Part shown: one piece after another, positions 9,346-18,133 of the stretch
Layout: every line of letters starts with the position of its first letter
Position numbering within the stretch: the stretch's first letter is position 1
NCBI RefSeq assembly: GCF_002735905.1
Contig: NZ_PEBD01000010.1
Coordinates: 1,054,001-1,118,000 of the forward strand
DNA length: 64,000 nt
Reading direction: 5' to 3'
Source of the DNA: Williamsia muralis
Lineage (GTDB): Bacteria; Actinomycetota; Actinomycetes; Mycobacteriales; Mycobacteriaceae
The notes under the pieces: model-generated
Told to the model about the DNA's origin: nothing
What the model saw: only the letters and a program-made list of their open reading frames with translations
Databases searched by the model: none
Position numbers and translations under genes: made by a program

Positions 9346-11418
9346 ATGGACTCACTGGACCCCGAACAGCAGGCGGCGGTGCTCGCCCCTCGCGGCCCGG
9401 TGTGTGTGCTCGCAGGTGCCGGCACCGGCAAGACGCGCACGATCACCCGGCGGATCGCGCACCTGGTCGGCGACGGTCATGTGCGGGGCAGTCAGGTGCT
9501 GGCGGTCACGTTCACGGCGCGCGCCGCCGGAGAGATGCGGACCCGGCTCCGTTCACTGGGAATCGCCGGGTCGGGTAACGCAGTGCAGGCGTTGACATTC
9601 CACGCCGCGGCCATGCGGCAACTCAGGTACTTCTGGCCGCAGGCGATTGGCGACAACCGGTGGGAATTGCTCGACAACAAGTTCCCCGTGGTGTCCCGCG
9701 CGGCCCGGTCGGCGGGTGCGCCCACCACCACCGACTCTCTGCGTGACCTGATCTCGGAGATCGAGTGGGCAAAAGGCTCGTTGATCGGGCCGGACCAGTA
9801 CGCCGTGGAGGTGTCCAAGTCGCGGCGAGAGGCGCCGATGCCTGCGGAACAGGTCGCACTGGTCTACGAGCGATATGAACAACTCAAGGTGTCACCCTCA
9901 GGAGATCAGCTCCTCGACTTCGACGACCTGCTGCTCATGACGCGCGCCATCCTCGACGACCATCCGGTGGTCGCCGAGGAGTTCCGCGACCGGTATCGCT
10001 GTTTTGTGGTCGACGAGTATCAGGATGTGACACCCGCGCAGCAGGCGCTGCTCAACGCCTGGCTCGGTGAGCGCGACGATCTGACGGTGGTGGGTGACGC
10101 CAATCAGACGATCTACTCGTTCACCGGCGCGACCCCGAGCTATCTTCTCGACTTCTCCCGGCGCTTCCCGGAGGCGATGGTGGTCCGGCTCGAGCGCGAC
10201 TACCGATCCACTCCGCAGGTGGTCGGTCTGGCCAACCGCGTGATCGGGGCCGCCCGAGGTCGCATCGCGGGTACCCGCCTGCAGCTCATCGGGCAACGAC
10301 CGCCCGGACCCGCGCCGGATTTCGCCGAGTACGACGACGAGCCGGCTGAAGCGGCTGCCGTCGCGAAGGCGATCAAACGGTTGATGGCCCAAGGTGTTCC
10401 CGGATCCGAGATCGCGATCCTGTATCGCATCAACGCCCAGTCCGAAGCCCACGAGCAGGCGCTGACGGCGGCAGGCATCCCGTACCAGGTACGTGGAGGC
10501 GAGGCGTTCTTCGCCCGATCGGAGATCCGGCAGGCGATGCGGGCCGTGCAGCAGACCGCAGGCCGCGACGACCTGCCTGCTGAGGCCGATGTGGTCACCT
10601 TGCTGCGGGCCATCCTCGTGCCGCTCGGTCTGAGCGACGAACCGCCGGCCGGTGCCCAGGCGCGGGAGCGCTGGGAGTCGCTGCGGGCCTTGCTGAATTT
10701 GACCGAGGAGATGGTGCACGAGAACGAGCACCTGACCCTGACCGAGTTGTCCCGCGAGTTGGCAGCCCGTGCTGAAGCGCGGCATCCGCCGACGGTGCAG
10801 GGTGTCACGCTGTCGTCGCTGCACGCCGCCAAGGGCCTCGAATGGGACGCCGTGTTCTTGGTGGGCATGGTGGATGGCTCCGTGCCGATCAGCCAGGCGA
10901 TCAACGCAGGCGATGCGGCTATCGAGGAAGAACGGCGGCTGCTGTACGTCGGCATCACCCGGGCCCGCGAACACCTGCAGCTGTCGTGGGCGCTCGCGCG
11001 CAACGAGGGTGGGAGGCGTTCGCGGCGCCGGTCGAGGTTTCTGGCCGATCTCGTTCCAGACGACTCGCCCGCCTCCCGGATCGCCGAACCGAAACGGAAA
11101 CGAACGGGGCCACGCTGCCGAGTCTGCGGTAAAGCGCTTCTCGGCAAGACCGCCTCGCTTTTGGGCCGATGCGAGAGTTGTCCGTCCGACCTCGACGAGG
11201 GTTTGCTGGTCGCTCTCAAGGAGTGGCGCAGCGGCAGGGCCAAGGAACAGAAGGTCCCGGCCTACGTGGTGTTTTCCGACAACACACTGATCGCCATCGC
11301 CGAGCAGCAACCCGGGGATGTGCCTGCGCTCGTTGCCATACCGGGGATCGGCGCGAAGAAATTGGACCAATACGGCGAGGACTTGCTCGCCTTGGTCCGC
11401 GACAACGGCGCGGGCTGA
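9346..11418 (+). CDS. uvrD2: UvrD2 DNA helicase with tetracysteine and HRDC domain
   Basis: Superfamily 1 3'-5' DNA helicase of 690 residues, the actinobacterial UvrD2 type. Walker A is GAGTGKT (24-30). Other motifs are [12 protein letters not shown] (II), [13 protein letters not shown] (III), [13 protein letters not shown] (V) and [11 protein letters not shown] (VI). Near residues 590-615 there is a CxxC-14-CxxC zinc-type motif (CRVC...CESC), followed by a C-terminal HRDC domain ending in [19 protein letters not shown]. This architecture is the known hallmark of UvrD2. The ATG was chosen because homology starts at once ([15 protein letters not shown]) and a -10 box lies six bases upstream; an open frame reaching back across mycoredoxin is spurious. 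Counterpart of Rv3198c, upstream of whiB7. Confidence 0.95.
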   Translation: MDSLDPEQQAAVLAPRGPVCVLAGAGTGKTRTITRRIAHLVGDGHVRGSQVLAVTFTARAAGEMRTRLRSLGIAGSGNAVQALTFHAAAMRQLRYFWPQAIGDNRWELLDNKFPVVSRAARSAGAPTTTDSLRDLISEIEWAKGSLIGPDQYAVEVSKSRREAPMPAEQVALVYERYEQLKVSPSGDQLLDFDDLLLMTRAILDDHPVVAEEFRDRYRCFVVDEYQDVTPAQQALLNAWLGERDDLTVVGDANQTIYSFTGATPSYLLDFSRRFPEAMVVRLERDYRSTPQVVGLANRVIGAARGRIAGTRLQLIGQRPPGPAPDFAEYDDEPAEAAAVAKAIKRLMAQGVPGSEIAILYRINAQSEAHEQALTAAGIPYQVRGGEAFFARSEIRQAMRAVQQTAGRDDLPAEADVVTLLRAILVPLGLSDEPPAGAQARERWESLRALLNLTEEMVHENEHLTLTELSRELAARAEARHPPTVQGVTLSSLHAAKGLEWDAVFLVGMVDGSVPISQAINAGDAAIEEERRLLYVGITRAREHLQLSWALARNEGGRRSRRRSRFLADLVPDDSPASRIAEPKRKRTGPRCRVCGKALLGKTASLLGRCESCPSDLDEGLLVALKEWRSGRAKEQKVPAYVVFSDNTLIAIAEQQPGDVPALVAIPGIGAKKLDQYGEDLLALVRDNGAG

Positions 11419-11462
11419 CCGGTCGGCAATCCTTCGGCTGAGATCTCGGAAAAACTGCAGGT

Positions 11463-11502
11463 CAAAAATAGGTTGTGCAATCTCGGCGTCGACGTTTAGG
11501 CT
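11463..11502 (+). promoter_or_regulatory. whiB7 promoter with WhiB7-type A+T-rich element
   Basis: A short A/T tract (CAAAAATA, 11463-11470) lies directly before a -35-like TTGTGC (11473-11478), an 18-base spacer and a -10 box TAGGCT (11497-11502). An A+T-rich block abutting the -35 hexamer is the known mark of promoters activated by WhiB7 together with the housekeeping sigma factor, so whiB7 probably activates itself here. The transcript would carry a leader of about 430 bases. Confidence 0.7.
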
Positions 11503-11608
11503 GATTCACATCACCAAGGCGAGGGGCTACTCGATGTGTTCGAGTGATCACCGAGCCACCACATCGCACCGAATGTGCATCTCGAACGAGCAGGAAAGGA
11601 CAGGAACC

Positions 11609-11797
11609 GTGAACGATTTCATCAGCGCCGCCGGCGTGTGCGAGTCGTGGCATCTGCCTGTCCAAGGCCTGCGTCCGCGACCCGGGCATACCCCCGCAAC
11701 CGCCGCCATGAAGCCGGAACTCCTGGCTCCGAAAGCAGCGATTCCGGCGGTAAACCGCTCAGCGCTTCCCGTGCGACCCCGAAGAACGTCGATCTGA
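11609..11797 (+). CDS. Upstream ORF in the whiB7 leader (putative attenuator peptide)
   Basis: A 62-codon reading frame inside the whiB7 leader, starting with GTG after an AGGAAAGGACAGGA purine tract and beginning VNDFISAAGVCESWHLP. It ends in a basic stretch (VRPRRTSI) at a TGA located inside a small perfect hairpin. Leaders of whiB7 genes are known to contain an upstream ORF whose stalled translation, under ribosome-targeting antibiotics, permits read-through into whiB7. Position and order (promoter, uORF, hairpins, gene) match that model. The peptide resembles nothing else I recognise. The GTG could be replaced by the downstream in-frame ATG (before KPELLAPK). Confidence 0.5.
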   Translation: MNDFISAAGVCESWHLPVQGLRPRPGHTPATAAMKPELLAPKAAIPAVNRSALPVRPRRTSI

Positions 11798-11805
11798 CAC
11801 AGATC
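11791..11805 (+). promoter_or_regulatory. Hairpin at the uORF stop codon, whiB7 leader
   Basis: GATCTG-ACA-CAGATC, a perfect 6-base-pair stem whose left arm contains the first bases of the uORF stop. A ribosome terminating on the uORF would cover it, so its folding would depend on translation of the uORF. The regulatory role is inferred. Confidence 0.35.
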
Positions 11806-11814
11806 AATTCATTC

Positions 11815-11852
11815 GAGGCCACGGCGAGTCGCAACAGCGAACCCGTGGCCTC
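11815..11852 (+). terminator. Putative attenuator hairpin in the whiB7 leader
   Basis: GAGGCCACGG (11815-11824) pairs perfectly with CCGTGGCCTC (11843-11852) around an 18-base loop, between the uORF and whiB7. There is no U-run (ACTTGTGTGAAG follows), so it is not a textbook intrinsic terminator. Its position is that expected of the whiB7 attenuator. Confidence 0.45.
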
Positions 11853-11943
11853 ACTTGTGTGAAGTGGAACATCTGTAGTTCCCCCACTGTGAGCCCGGGT
11901 TTTCAAGACAAATCCGAGAGCACATTCGACAGTGGAGGAACTG

Positions 11944-12237
11944 ATGACCGAGTTACTCGAGTCATATATAGGCGGCGGGCTCGCACTGGACATATCCAAG
12001 ACCGAGTTGCCATGCCAGTACGCCGACGCGGACCTGTGGTTTTCCGAGAACCCGGGTCAGCTCGAGCAGGCGAAGGCGTTGTGCGCCGATTGCCCATTAC
12101 GGCGGGAATGCCTGGCCGAAGCGCTCGAACGCGGTGAGCCGTGGGGCGTGTGGGGTGGAGAGATCTTCGATCAGGGTGTGGTGATCGCCCGTAAGCGTCC
12201 CCGCGGACGGCCACGTAAGAACCAGACGGCGGCATGA
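11944..12237 (+). CDS. whiB7: WhiB7 redox-sensitive transcription factor
   Basis: Iron-sulfur transcription factor that activates intrinsic antibiotic-resistance genes together with the principal sigma factor. The 97-residue protein has the four cluster cysteines C24, C47, C50 and C56 (CADCPLRREC), the GVWGG turn (68-72) and a C-terminal AT-hook (RKRPRGRPRK) that distinguishes WhiB7 from other WhiB proteins. The ATG is chosen because GGAGGA ends 5 bases before it; a GTG four codons upstream lies across that Shine-Dalgarno sequence. It sits downstream of uvrD2 in its own transcription unit with a long leader, and is followed by a strong terminator. Counterpart of Rv3197A. Confidence 0.95.
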   Translation: MTELLESYIGGGLALDISKTELPCQYADADLWFSENPGQLEQAKALCADCPLRRECLAEALERGEPWGVWGGEIFDQGVVIARKRPRGRPRKNQTAA

Positions 12238-12256
12238 GCTCGTCGGCGCGACGACA

Positions 12257-12295
12257 GAGCGGGCGGTCTGTGAGAAATACACAGACCGCCCGCTC
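12257..12295. terminator. Terminator between whiB7 and the convergent ABC1 kinase gene
   Basis: A perfect 16-base-pair inverted repeat (GAGCGGGCGGTCTGTG and its complement) around a 7-base A-rich loop (AGAAATA). It lies 20 bases after the whiB7 stop and 26 bases beyond the stop of the oppositely oriented kinase gene, so it can serve both. Confidence 0.8.
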
Positions 12296-12320
12296 GTGTG
12301 TGTGAATCAGCCGGTGCCTT

Positions 12321-13637
12321 CTACTCGGCCAGCCCGTCGACCCACTTCTCCATGATCGCCCGATAGGGGGCTTCCGCGTCGAGTTGGGCCGCGATGCCCA
12401 CACAGCCACCGAGAACCCGGAACACCATCACGTACTCCTTGGGACAGTTGAGGTTTCGTGATGTGCGGTAGACGTCGCCACGTGGATCCGAGGCGGCGCC
12501 GGCCGCCCGCTGCAGCCATTTGCGGGTGAAGTGGAACGACTCGCTGTAGAGCGGGTCGACGTACGGACGCAGATACGCCTCAAGGTCACTCGGGGTGACC
12601 TTGTCCTGATGCGAGCGCTGAATGAAGTTGGCTCGCACCATTTCTTCTTTCAGCTCGTCGTACTTGTTGTCGCGGCACAGCCGAAGGATCGGTCCGGTCG
12701 CCGCAGGCAGACCGTTCGGGTAGATGCCCACGGCACCGAAGTCGAGAATCGCCATCCGGCCATCGTCGAGGAACTGGAAGTTCCCCGGATGGGGATCGCC
12801 GTGGACCAGTCCTACCCGCTTCGGTGAGCTGACCTCGAACTCGGTCATCTTCGCCGCAGCGTCGTTTCGCTCCTCCTGTGTGCCGTTCTTGATCACCTTT
12901 GACATCGGCGTTCCGGTGATCCATTCCGACACAACTACTTTGGGGGCCGAAGCGACCACCCGGGGCACCACGAAATTGGGGTCGTCGGCGAATCCCTTCG
13001 CGAAGGCCCGCTGGTTGTTGGCTTCCTTCGTGTAGTTCAGTTCGTCTTCGGTGCGCTCGATGAGCTCGTCCATCATCGACTTGACGTCGGTACCGGGGGA
13101 CAGGCGCTTGAGCAGTCCGGTCATTCGCGACATGGTCTTGAGATCGGCCTTGAGGGCGTGGTCGGCGCCGGGGTACTGCACCTTCACCGCTACGTCGCGG
13201 CCGTCGTGCCACACCGCCTTGTGTACCTGGCCGATGGACGCCGAGGCCGCCGGTTCATCGGAGAACTCCTGGAAACGGTCACGCCACTTGGTGCCCAATT
13301 GGTTGTCGAGCACGCCGTGCACCTTGGCGGCGGGCAGTGGTGGCGCTTCTGCCTGGAGCTTGGTGAGAGCGTCACGGAAGGGTTCGCCGAACTCTTCGGG
13401 GATCGCCGCCTCCATGATCGACAGCGCCTGACCCACCTTCATGGCGCCGCCCTTCAGCTCGCCAAGGACGGCGAACAGCTGCTCGGCGGTCTTCTCGAGC
13501 ATGTCTGCGGCGATCTCATCACGGTCCCCACCTGCCAACCGTCTGCCGAACCCCGTCGCCGCCCGTCCTGCCACCCCGAGCGGAAGCGAGGCGAGCTTGG
13601 CATTGCGCCGTGCTCCACCTCGTGTGATCTCAGCCAT
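12321..13637 (-). CDS. ABC1/UbiB-family atypical kinase
   Basis: Protein-kinase-like member of the ABC1/AarF/UbiB family, 438 residues, function in actinobacteria unknown. Family motifs are present in order: the KxGQ motif in GGAMKVGQALS, the alanine-rich loop AASASIGQVHKA, the lysine strand VAVKVQYPG, the catalytic loop VHGDPHPGNFQF and the metal-binding DFG in ILDFGAVG. It is the last gene of a probable operon with the cyclodehydratase-like gene (35 bases upstream) and the zincin-like gene. Position and orientation match Rv3197. In other bacteria the family supports isoprenoid-quinone metabolism; whether that holds here cannot be seen. Confidence 0.88.
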   Translation of the reverse strand: MAEITRGGARRNAKLASLPLGVAGRAATGFGRRLAGGDRDEIAADMLEKTAEQLFAVLGELKGGAMKVGQALSIMEAAIPEEFGEPFRDALTKLQAEAPPLPAAKVHGVLDNQLGTKWRDRFQEFSDEPAASASIGQVHKAVWHDGRDVAVKVQYPGADHALKADLKTMSRMTGLLKRLSPGTDVKSMMDELIERTEDELNYTKEANNQRAFAKGFADDPNFVVPRVVASAPKVVVSEWITGTPMSKVIKNGTQEERNDAAAKMTEFEVSSPKRVGLVHGDPHPGNFQFLDDGRMAILDFGAVGIYPNGLPAATGPILRLCRDNKYDELKEEMVRANFIQRSHQDKVTPSDLEAYLRPYVDPLYSESFHFTRKWLQRAAGAASDPRGDVYRTSRNLNCPKEYVMVFRVLGGCVGIAAQLDAEAPYRAIMEKWVDGLAE

Positions 13638-13672
13638 TGAGTTTTCCCCTTTCCCGATTCTTCGAGCTTAGA

Positions 13673-14575
13673 TCACGCCGGCACGCCGCAACCGCATAGC
13701 GGGTGCGGCGTCCACTGTCTGATCTGCAGAGATGATGCATTCGGCCGCAATTCGATCGTCGCGTTCACGGTGGTCGGTGGATCGCGGTCCGGCCATGCCG
13801 ATGCCGACACTGCAGCGCTGGTGAAAGCTGTGATGTGTTCGATCTGCGCCACGGTGAAGGCCACGGTGCCCGCGATGGTCGCCGGACTGGCCCACCCGCG
13901 TTGACCGAACAGCTGGGCGCTGATGATGGGCCACTCGGCGTCGCGGTCGCGTCGATGGTGGTCGGCGCACACGAGGCAACTCGTGAGCCCGGGCAACACC
14001 AGCGGCCCGATCACTCCCGATCCGTCGCGCAGACGGACGGTCAGGTGCGGGACCCGCGACTTCATCAGATCCGCTATCAGCCAGGGGTCGTGCGTGAGGA
14101 AGTCGGTCAGCACCACAAGATCGGCTGACCAGGTCGCAAAGGCCTGTTCCGTGTCTGGGTGGTCAGGAGCGAGTCGAGGTCGCCGAACCGATTGCCGAAC
14201 GCGGTGGCCGCCGGCGCCGACCGCTTTGGCGACTGCGCTCGCCAGCGGTCCCGAGCCGTGCACGCGGACGGTCAGTGGGCGGTGGGCACCCGCCGGCGCG
14301 TGGTGCCCGATCCCGACCGCAACCAAACGGTCGAGAATGCCCCGGATCTCGTTGAGGTCGAGCCCGATGTCCGCCGCCGCGGCCGTCACCTCGGTGACCG
14401 ACCGGGGCCCGGTCATCCACCGCAGCAGTCCGACCAGACGGGCTGGGGAAACGTGGACCGGTGGTTCGAGCACAACTGCGGTCTCCGGGTCGCATCCGAT
14501 CTGTACCCGGCCGCCGGGACGCAACACGATCACCGTCTCCGGTCGCAACCGGGGCAAAGACATCAGAACAGCCAT
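13673..14575 (-). CDS. Orphan cyclodehydratase-like (E1/ThiF-type) protein
   Basis: A protein of 300 residues resembling the leader-binding/cyclodehydratase domain proteins of azole-modified peptide (TOMM) pathways, and by position the counterpart of Rv3196. Visible are an N-terminal winged-helix-like region (about 1-100), a Rossmann-type segment beginning LTVRVHGSGPLASAVAKAV, and cysteines in SCLVCADHH and at the C-terminus (HPLCGCGVPA) that could form a zinc site as in E1-like proteins. No YcaO partner, dehydrogenase or precursor peptide lies nearby. I used the ATG giving MAVLMSLPRLRP; a TTG four codons upstream is possible. It sits between the zincin-like and ABC1 kinase genes on the same strand, so it is probably co-expressed with them. 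The family call is moderate; the function is unknown. Confidence 0.65.
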   Translation of the reverse strand: MAVLMSLPRLRPETVIVLRPGGRVQIGCDPETAVVLEPPVHVSPARLVGLLRWMTGPRSVTEVTAAAADIGLDLNEIRGILDRLVAVGIGHHAPAGAHRPLTVRVHGSGPLASAVAKAVGAGGHRVRQSVRRPRLAPDHPDTEQAFATWSADLVVLTDFLTHDPWLIADLMKSRVPHLTVRLRDGSGVIGPLVLPGLTSCLVCADHHRRDRDAEWPIISAQLFGQRGWASPATIAGTVAFTVAQIEHITAFTSAAVSASAWPDRDPPTTVNATIELRPNASSLQIRQWTPHPLCGCGVPA

Positions 14576-14677
14576 GCCGCCACTCAACCACCGCGACGTG
14601 GGGACCGACGCCTGCCGACGTCAGTTATCCACAGGGCGAAATGCAGCTCGAGCAGGACGTATGCGTCCCGCTGGAAC

Positions 14678-16048
14678 TCAGGCGTCTGGCGACTTCTGAT
14701 CGCCCTCGTCGTCGGTGGGCGGGCGCTTCTCGGCACGTTTGGCCTCGTCCGCGATGGTCTTCTCGAGTTGGGCGATCGGGTCGTCGAAGGCGTCGACTCC
14801 GCCACCGATCACCCGGTCGATGAACGCCGCCGGATGGTCGAGGTCGTCGGCGTCGGGAACCAGGTCGGGGTGCGCCCACACACCATCGCGCGTGGTCACG
14901 TCCGACGACTCCAGCAATTTGCGCCAGAGGTCGGCGGCTTCGCGCAACTTGCGCGGGCGTAGTTCGAGTCCGATGAGGGTGGCGAAGGTCTCTTCGGCCG
15001 GTCCACCGGTGGCCCGTCGCCTGCGCATCGTCTCGGTGAGTGCGCCCACCGACGGAATCCGGTCGTGGAGAGCTTGGGAGACAACGGTTTCGACCCAGCC
15101 CTCGATGAGCGCCAACAGCGTCTCCAGGCGGGCAAGGGCGTGTTCCTGAGCGGGGCTGGTCTTCGGTTCGAACGCCGCGCCGCCGCCGAGGAGGTCCTGG
15201 AGCTTGCTCGGATCGGACAGCAGCTGTGCCGGATCGATGCCCGCCGCGGCGTCCTGGATGCCGGAGAAGTCGATGGAGATCCCGCGGGCGTACTCCTCGA
15301 CGGTCGCCAGCAGGCGTTGGCGGAGCCACGGGACGTGCGAGAACAACCGCACGTGGGCGGCCTCGCGCGCCGCCAAGAACACGATGATCTCCTGGCTGGG
15401 CTGTTCCAGTCCCTCGCTGAAGGCGGCGATCGCCTCGGGGAGCAGCACAGCCGTTCCTGTGGGAGCCAGCGGCAGGCCCACATCGCTGGACGTCAGTACT
15501 TCTTTCGCCAGCTGGCCCAGGCCCTGCCCGAGCTGGGTTCCGAAGGCCATCCCACCCATCTGGGTGACCATGCCGAGCATGGGGCCGGCAAAATCTCGTG
15601 CTTCTTCAGGCAGGTTCTTGGACCAGGTGGTCGCCATCTGCTCGGCGACCGGATTGCACAACGTCTTCCACACCGGCAGCGTCTTCTCGAGCCAGTCCAC
15701 GGGCGTCCATGCCTCGGTGGTGGTGACTCCCGCGGGCAGCGTGGTCACGGCGTCGAGCCACACCTCGGCCAACCGGACAGAATCGGTGACCGCTGACTTC
15801 TCCCGGTCGCTGACCGGGGTGTGTTTGCCGATCTGCTGGCGGGCCAGCGAGGTCGCCACCTGGTAGTTGACCGGCTCACCACCGCCGCCCGTGCCCATAC
15901 CTGCTCCCATACCGGACAACATCTGACCGAGCTGCGAGAGCATCTGCCCGAGCTGATTCGGATCGAAATCGCCGGGTTTCTTGCCGCGCTCGTCACCGTC
16001 CCCGTCGTCGCCGGACGAAGGAGAGAAACCGAAAGGCAAGTCATTCAT
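14678..16048 (-). CDS. Zincin-like (DUF2342-type) putative metalloprotease
   Basis: A 456-residue protein of the actinobacterial zincin-like family, counterpart of Rv3195. It has a flexible N-terminus (DGDGDERGKKPGDFDPNQ, then Gly/Met/Gln-rich) and a conserved mid-region EIIVFLAAREAAHVRLFSHV. The place where a canonical HExxH would be expected reads REAAHVRLF, so catalysis of the usual thermolysin kind is not assured. A conserved C-terminal region (RRRRATGGPAEETFATLIGL) completes the family pattern. It is first in the minus-strand cluster with the cyclodehydratase-like and ABC1 kinase genes, and is divergent from the PDZ protease, whose start lies 85 bases away. Confidence 0.75.
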   Translation of the reverse strand: MNDLPFGFSPSSGDDGDGDERGKKPGDFDPNQLGQMLSQLGQMLSGMGAGMGTGGGGEPVNYQVATSLARQQIGKHTPVSDREKSAVTDSVRLAEVWLDAVTTLPAGVTTTEAWTPVDWLEKTLPVWKTLCNPVAEQMATTWSKNLPEEARDFAGPMLGMVTQMGGMAFGTQLGQGLGQLAKEVLTSSDVGLPLAPTGTAVLLPEAIAAFSEGLEQPSQEIIVFLAAREAAHVRLFSHVPWLRQRLLATVEEYARGISIDFSGIQDAAAGIDPAQLLSDPSKLQDLLGGGAAFEPKTSPAQEHALARLETLLALIEGWVETVVSQALHDRIPSVGALTETMRRRRATGGPAEETFATLIGLELRPRKLREAADLWRKLLESSDVTTRDGVWAHPDLVPDADDLDHPAAFIDRVIGGGVDAFDDPIAQLEKTIADEAKRAEKRPPTDDEGDQKSPDA

Positions 16049-16120
16049 ACCTCTACGTTACCGGCGCATCAGCCCGGATCCTCCTGCGAATCCATCCGCT
16101 CTCGGCGAACGGTGACCCTC

Positions 16121-16126
16121 TACGCT
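16121..16126 (+). promoter_or_regulatory. -10 element of the PDZ/Lon-type protease gene (leaderless)
   Basis: TACGCT, seven bases before the GTG start; no Shine-Dalgarno sequence is visible. The spacing implies a leaderless transcript. Confidence 0.5.
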
Positions 16127-16133
16127 GGGCCTG

Positions 16134-17207
16134 GTGAAAATGCAGTCCCTCAGAATTGCCCCGGAATACCGGCGGGTCACCACGTTGCTGGTGGCGTTGG
16201 CGTTCCTGGTTGCGTTCGTCTTGCTGGGAACGCTGGTGAAGGTGCCCTACGTGGCACTGGGACCGGGTCCGACGGTCAACACGCTGGGCCAGCTGAAAGA
16301 CGGATCGAACGGCGAGATGATCGATGTCGTCGCGATCGGTGGGACGCAGACCGACCCGACGACGGGCAACCTCAACCTGACCACCGTCTCGGTGACCGAC
16401 AACCTGACGCTGTTCCAGGCGATGGGATTCTGGTTATCCGGTGACGATGAGCTGCAGCCACGGGACCGGGTGTACCCGCCGGGCAAGTCCAACGACGAGG
16501 TGGACGCAGAGAACAAGCAGCAGATGACCGGCTCGGAGAACTCCGCGACGCTTGCCGCACTGAACTATCTGGGTCGGCCGGTGGAACAGGTGGTCGGCGG
16601 TGTCGATGACAACGGACCGTCTGCGGGCAAGCTCGAACCGGGCGACGACATCGTCGCGGTCGACGGCGTGGCCGTCGAAGACCCGAATGCCCTGCGGGCC
16701 GAGCTCGGCCGGTTCGCCCCAGGCACCGAGGTCACGCTCGACGTCCTTCGCGACAAAAACCCGGTCACGGTGCGGGTGACCCTGGGTGCCAATCCCGACG
16801 ACGAGTCGAAGGGGATCCTCGGCATCACGCTTGCTGAGGAGAACGGCGACCCGGGGCTCGACGTGGATTTCAACGTCGGTGACATCGGCGGACCGTCGGC
16901 CGGATTGATGCTGACCTTGGCCGTGATCGACAAGTTGAGCCCCGGAGAGCTCACCGGCGGCGACTTCATCGCCGGCACCGGGACGATCACCCCGGATGGG
17001 GACGTGGGCGAGATCGGCGGCATCACCCACAAGATGCGGGCCGCGAAAGATGCTGGCGCTGAAGCGTTTCTGGTCCCGTCCGGCAATTGTGCCGAGGCGA
17101 AATCGGACACACCTGACGGGCTGACACTGGTCAAGGTCGACACATTGCAGAACGCCGTCGACGGCTTGAAGGAACTCGAAGCGGGTCGCACGCCACCGGG
17201 TTGCTGA
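16134..17207 (+). CDS. Membrane-anchored PDZ and Lon-type S16 protease
   Basis: A 357-residue membrane-bound serine protease of the YlbL type, counterpart of Rv3194c. It has an N-terminal transmembrane anchor (LLVALAFLVAFVLLGTLV), the marker YVALGPGPTVNTLG, and a PDZ domain around SAGKLEPGDDIVAVDGVAV. The C-terminal Lon-like proteolytic domain shows Ser255 in IGGPSAGLMLTLAV and Lys300 in IGGITHKMRAAKDAGA, the expected Ser-Lys dyad. The active domain should face outside. GTG was chosen for the -10 box seven bases upstream; an ATG two codons later would also serve. It is divergent from the zincin-like gene. Confidence 0.88.
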   Translation: MKMQSLRIAPEYRRVTTLLVALAFLVAFVLLGTLVKVPYVALGPGPTVNTLGQLKDGSNGEMIDVVAIGGTQTDPTTGNLNLTTVSVTDNLTLFQAMGFWLSGDDELQPRDRVYPPGKSNDEVDAENKQQMTGSENSATLAALNYLGRPVEQVVGGVDDNGPSAGKLEPGDDIVAVDGVAVEDPNALRAELGRFAPGTEVTLDVLRDKNPVTVRVTLGANPDDESKGILGITLAEENGDPGLDVDFNVGDIGGPSAGLMLTLAVIDKLSPGELTGGDFIAGTGTITPDGDVGEIGGITHKMRAAKDAGAEAFLVPSGNCAEAKSDTPDGLTLVKVDTLQNAVDGLKELEAGRTPPGC

Positions 17208-17243
17208 CCTCCGACGCGGGCCGCCCCGAGACTGTTCGTCCGA

Positions 17244-17849
17244 CTATTCCTCCGGCGGGGTGTTCTCCAGCGTTCCGGCGAGAGCGGCCAGGAGGTTGGG
17301 CGCCAACTCGGGATGTTGTAGCAATTCGATCGGGGCGTCGGGATCATCTTCTGTGCCCGGAGCAAGCTGCAGGAGGCTCAATGCCCGTCCGTCACGCAGT
17401 ACCGCTGCGGCCAGACGCGCCCCGCGACTCTCCGGATGCGCTTCGGCGGCGCTACGCGCCGCGTGGTCGGCAGCGTCGGGGTCGGTGAGCAGTGGGCCCA
17501 GTGCCTCGTCCAGATCGCTCTCGGCCTCCGGTGGCAGCACGATGATCTCCTGGACCAGGGCGCATCCTTCGACTTCGGGTGGCCAGCTGGTGGTGGCCAG
17601 AACATGCTCGAGTTCGGCCATGCCACTGTCGGGCGACACGGGCAGCGGGGCCTGTTCGATGAGCGTGAGCTCAGATGTGTCGTGGTCGTCGACCCAGTCC
17701 GGTTGGGTGTCCGCCAGCAATGCGGTGGGCACGAGCGCGAACAGCTGCGGTGGCTGACCCCAGCCGGCGGCATCGACGAACTCCACGACTTCTCGGATCG
17801 CGCTTCCCAGGGCGTCGGGGGAGAGGACGGGCGGTTGCGGATCGGTCAC
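17244..17849 (-). CDS. PPA1309 family protein
   Basis: A conserved actinobacterial protein of 201 residues, function unknown. It is acidic and soluble-looking, without signal peptide or membrane segments. The conserved region runs from VVEFVDAAGWGQPPQLFALV through WPPEVEGCALVQEIIVLPP to GTEDDPDAPIELLQHPELAP. The GTG gives the family N-terminus (MTDPQPPVLSPDALGSAIR); the frame continues open upstream but with no family-like sequence. It is convergent with the PDZ protease (36 bases between stops) and divergent from the UPF0182 gene, between which genes it commonly sits in this order. Confidence 0.75.
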   Translation of the reverse strand: MTDPQPPVLSPDALGSAIREVVEFVDAAGWGQPPQLFALVPTALLADTQPDWVDDHDTSELTLIEQAPLPVSPDSGMAELEHVLATTSWPPEVEGCALVQEIIVLPPEAESDLDEALGPLLTDPDAADHAARSAAEAHPESRGARLAAAVLRDGRALSLLQLAPGTEDDPDAPIELLQHPELAPNLLAALAGTLENTPPEE

Positions 17850-18133
17850 CGGACAATAGTGACATCCACGGCGCCGTATGCGGCGAATGATCGGGTTGAA
17901 CACACCTGCACACGGGGCCCGACCCACGTTCTCACCCGCCGGTGAGCAACGCCATACACGCACAAGACGACTCACAGCTGCGATCGGTACTGTTCTAAGT
18001 GATGCGGAGTAGAGGGGCCGATACCGGCCGCTCTCTCGGCTTTCAACGCTCTGCGAGGCAGCGGGGCGCCGCAAAGTAAAGTGTTGGTCAAGACCGGGTG
18101 CGGTGCCCCGGCATAAAAGTTGGAGTAGAACAC

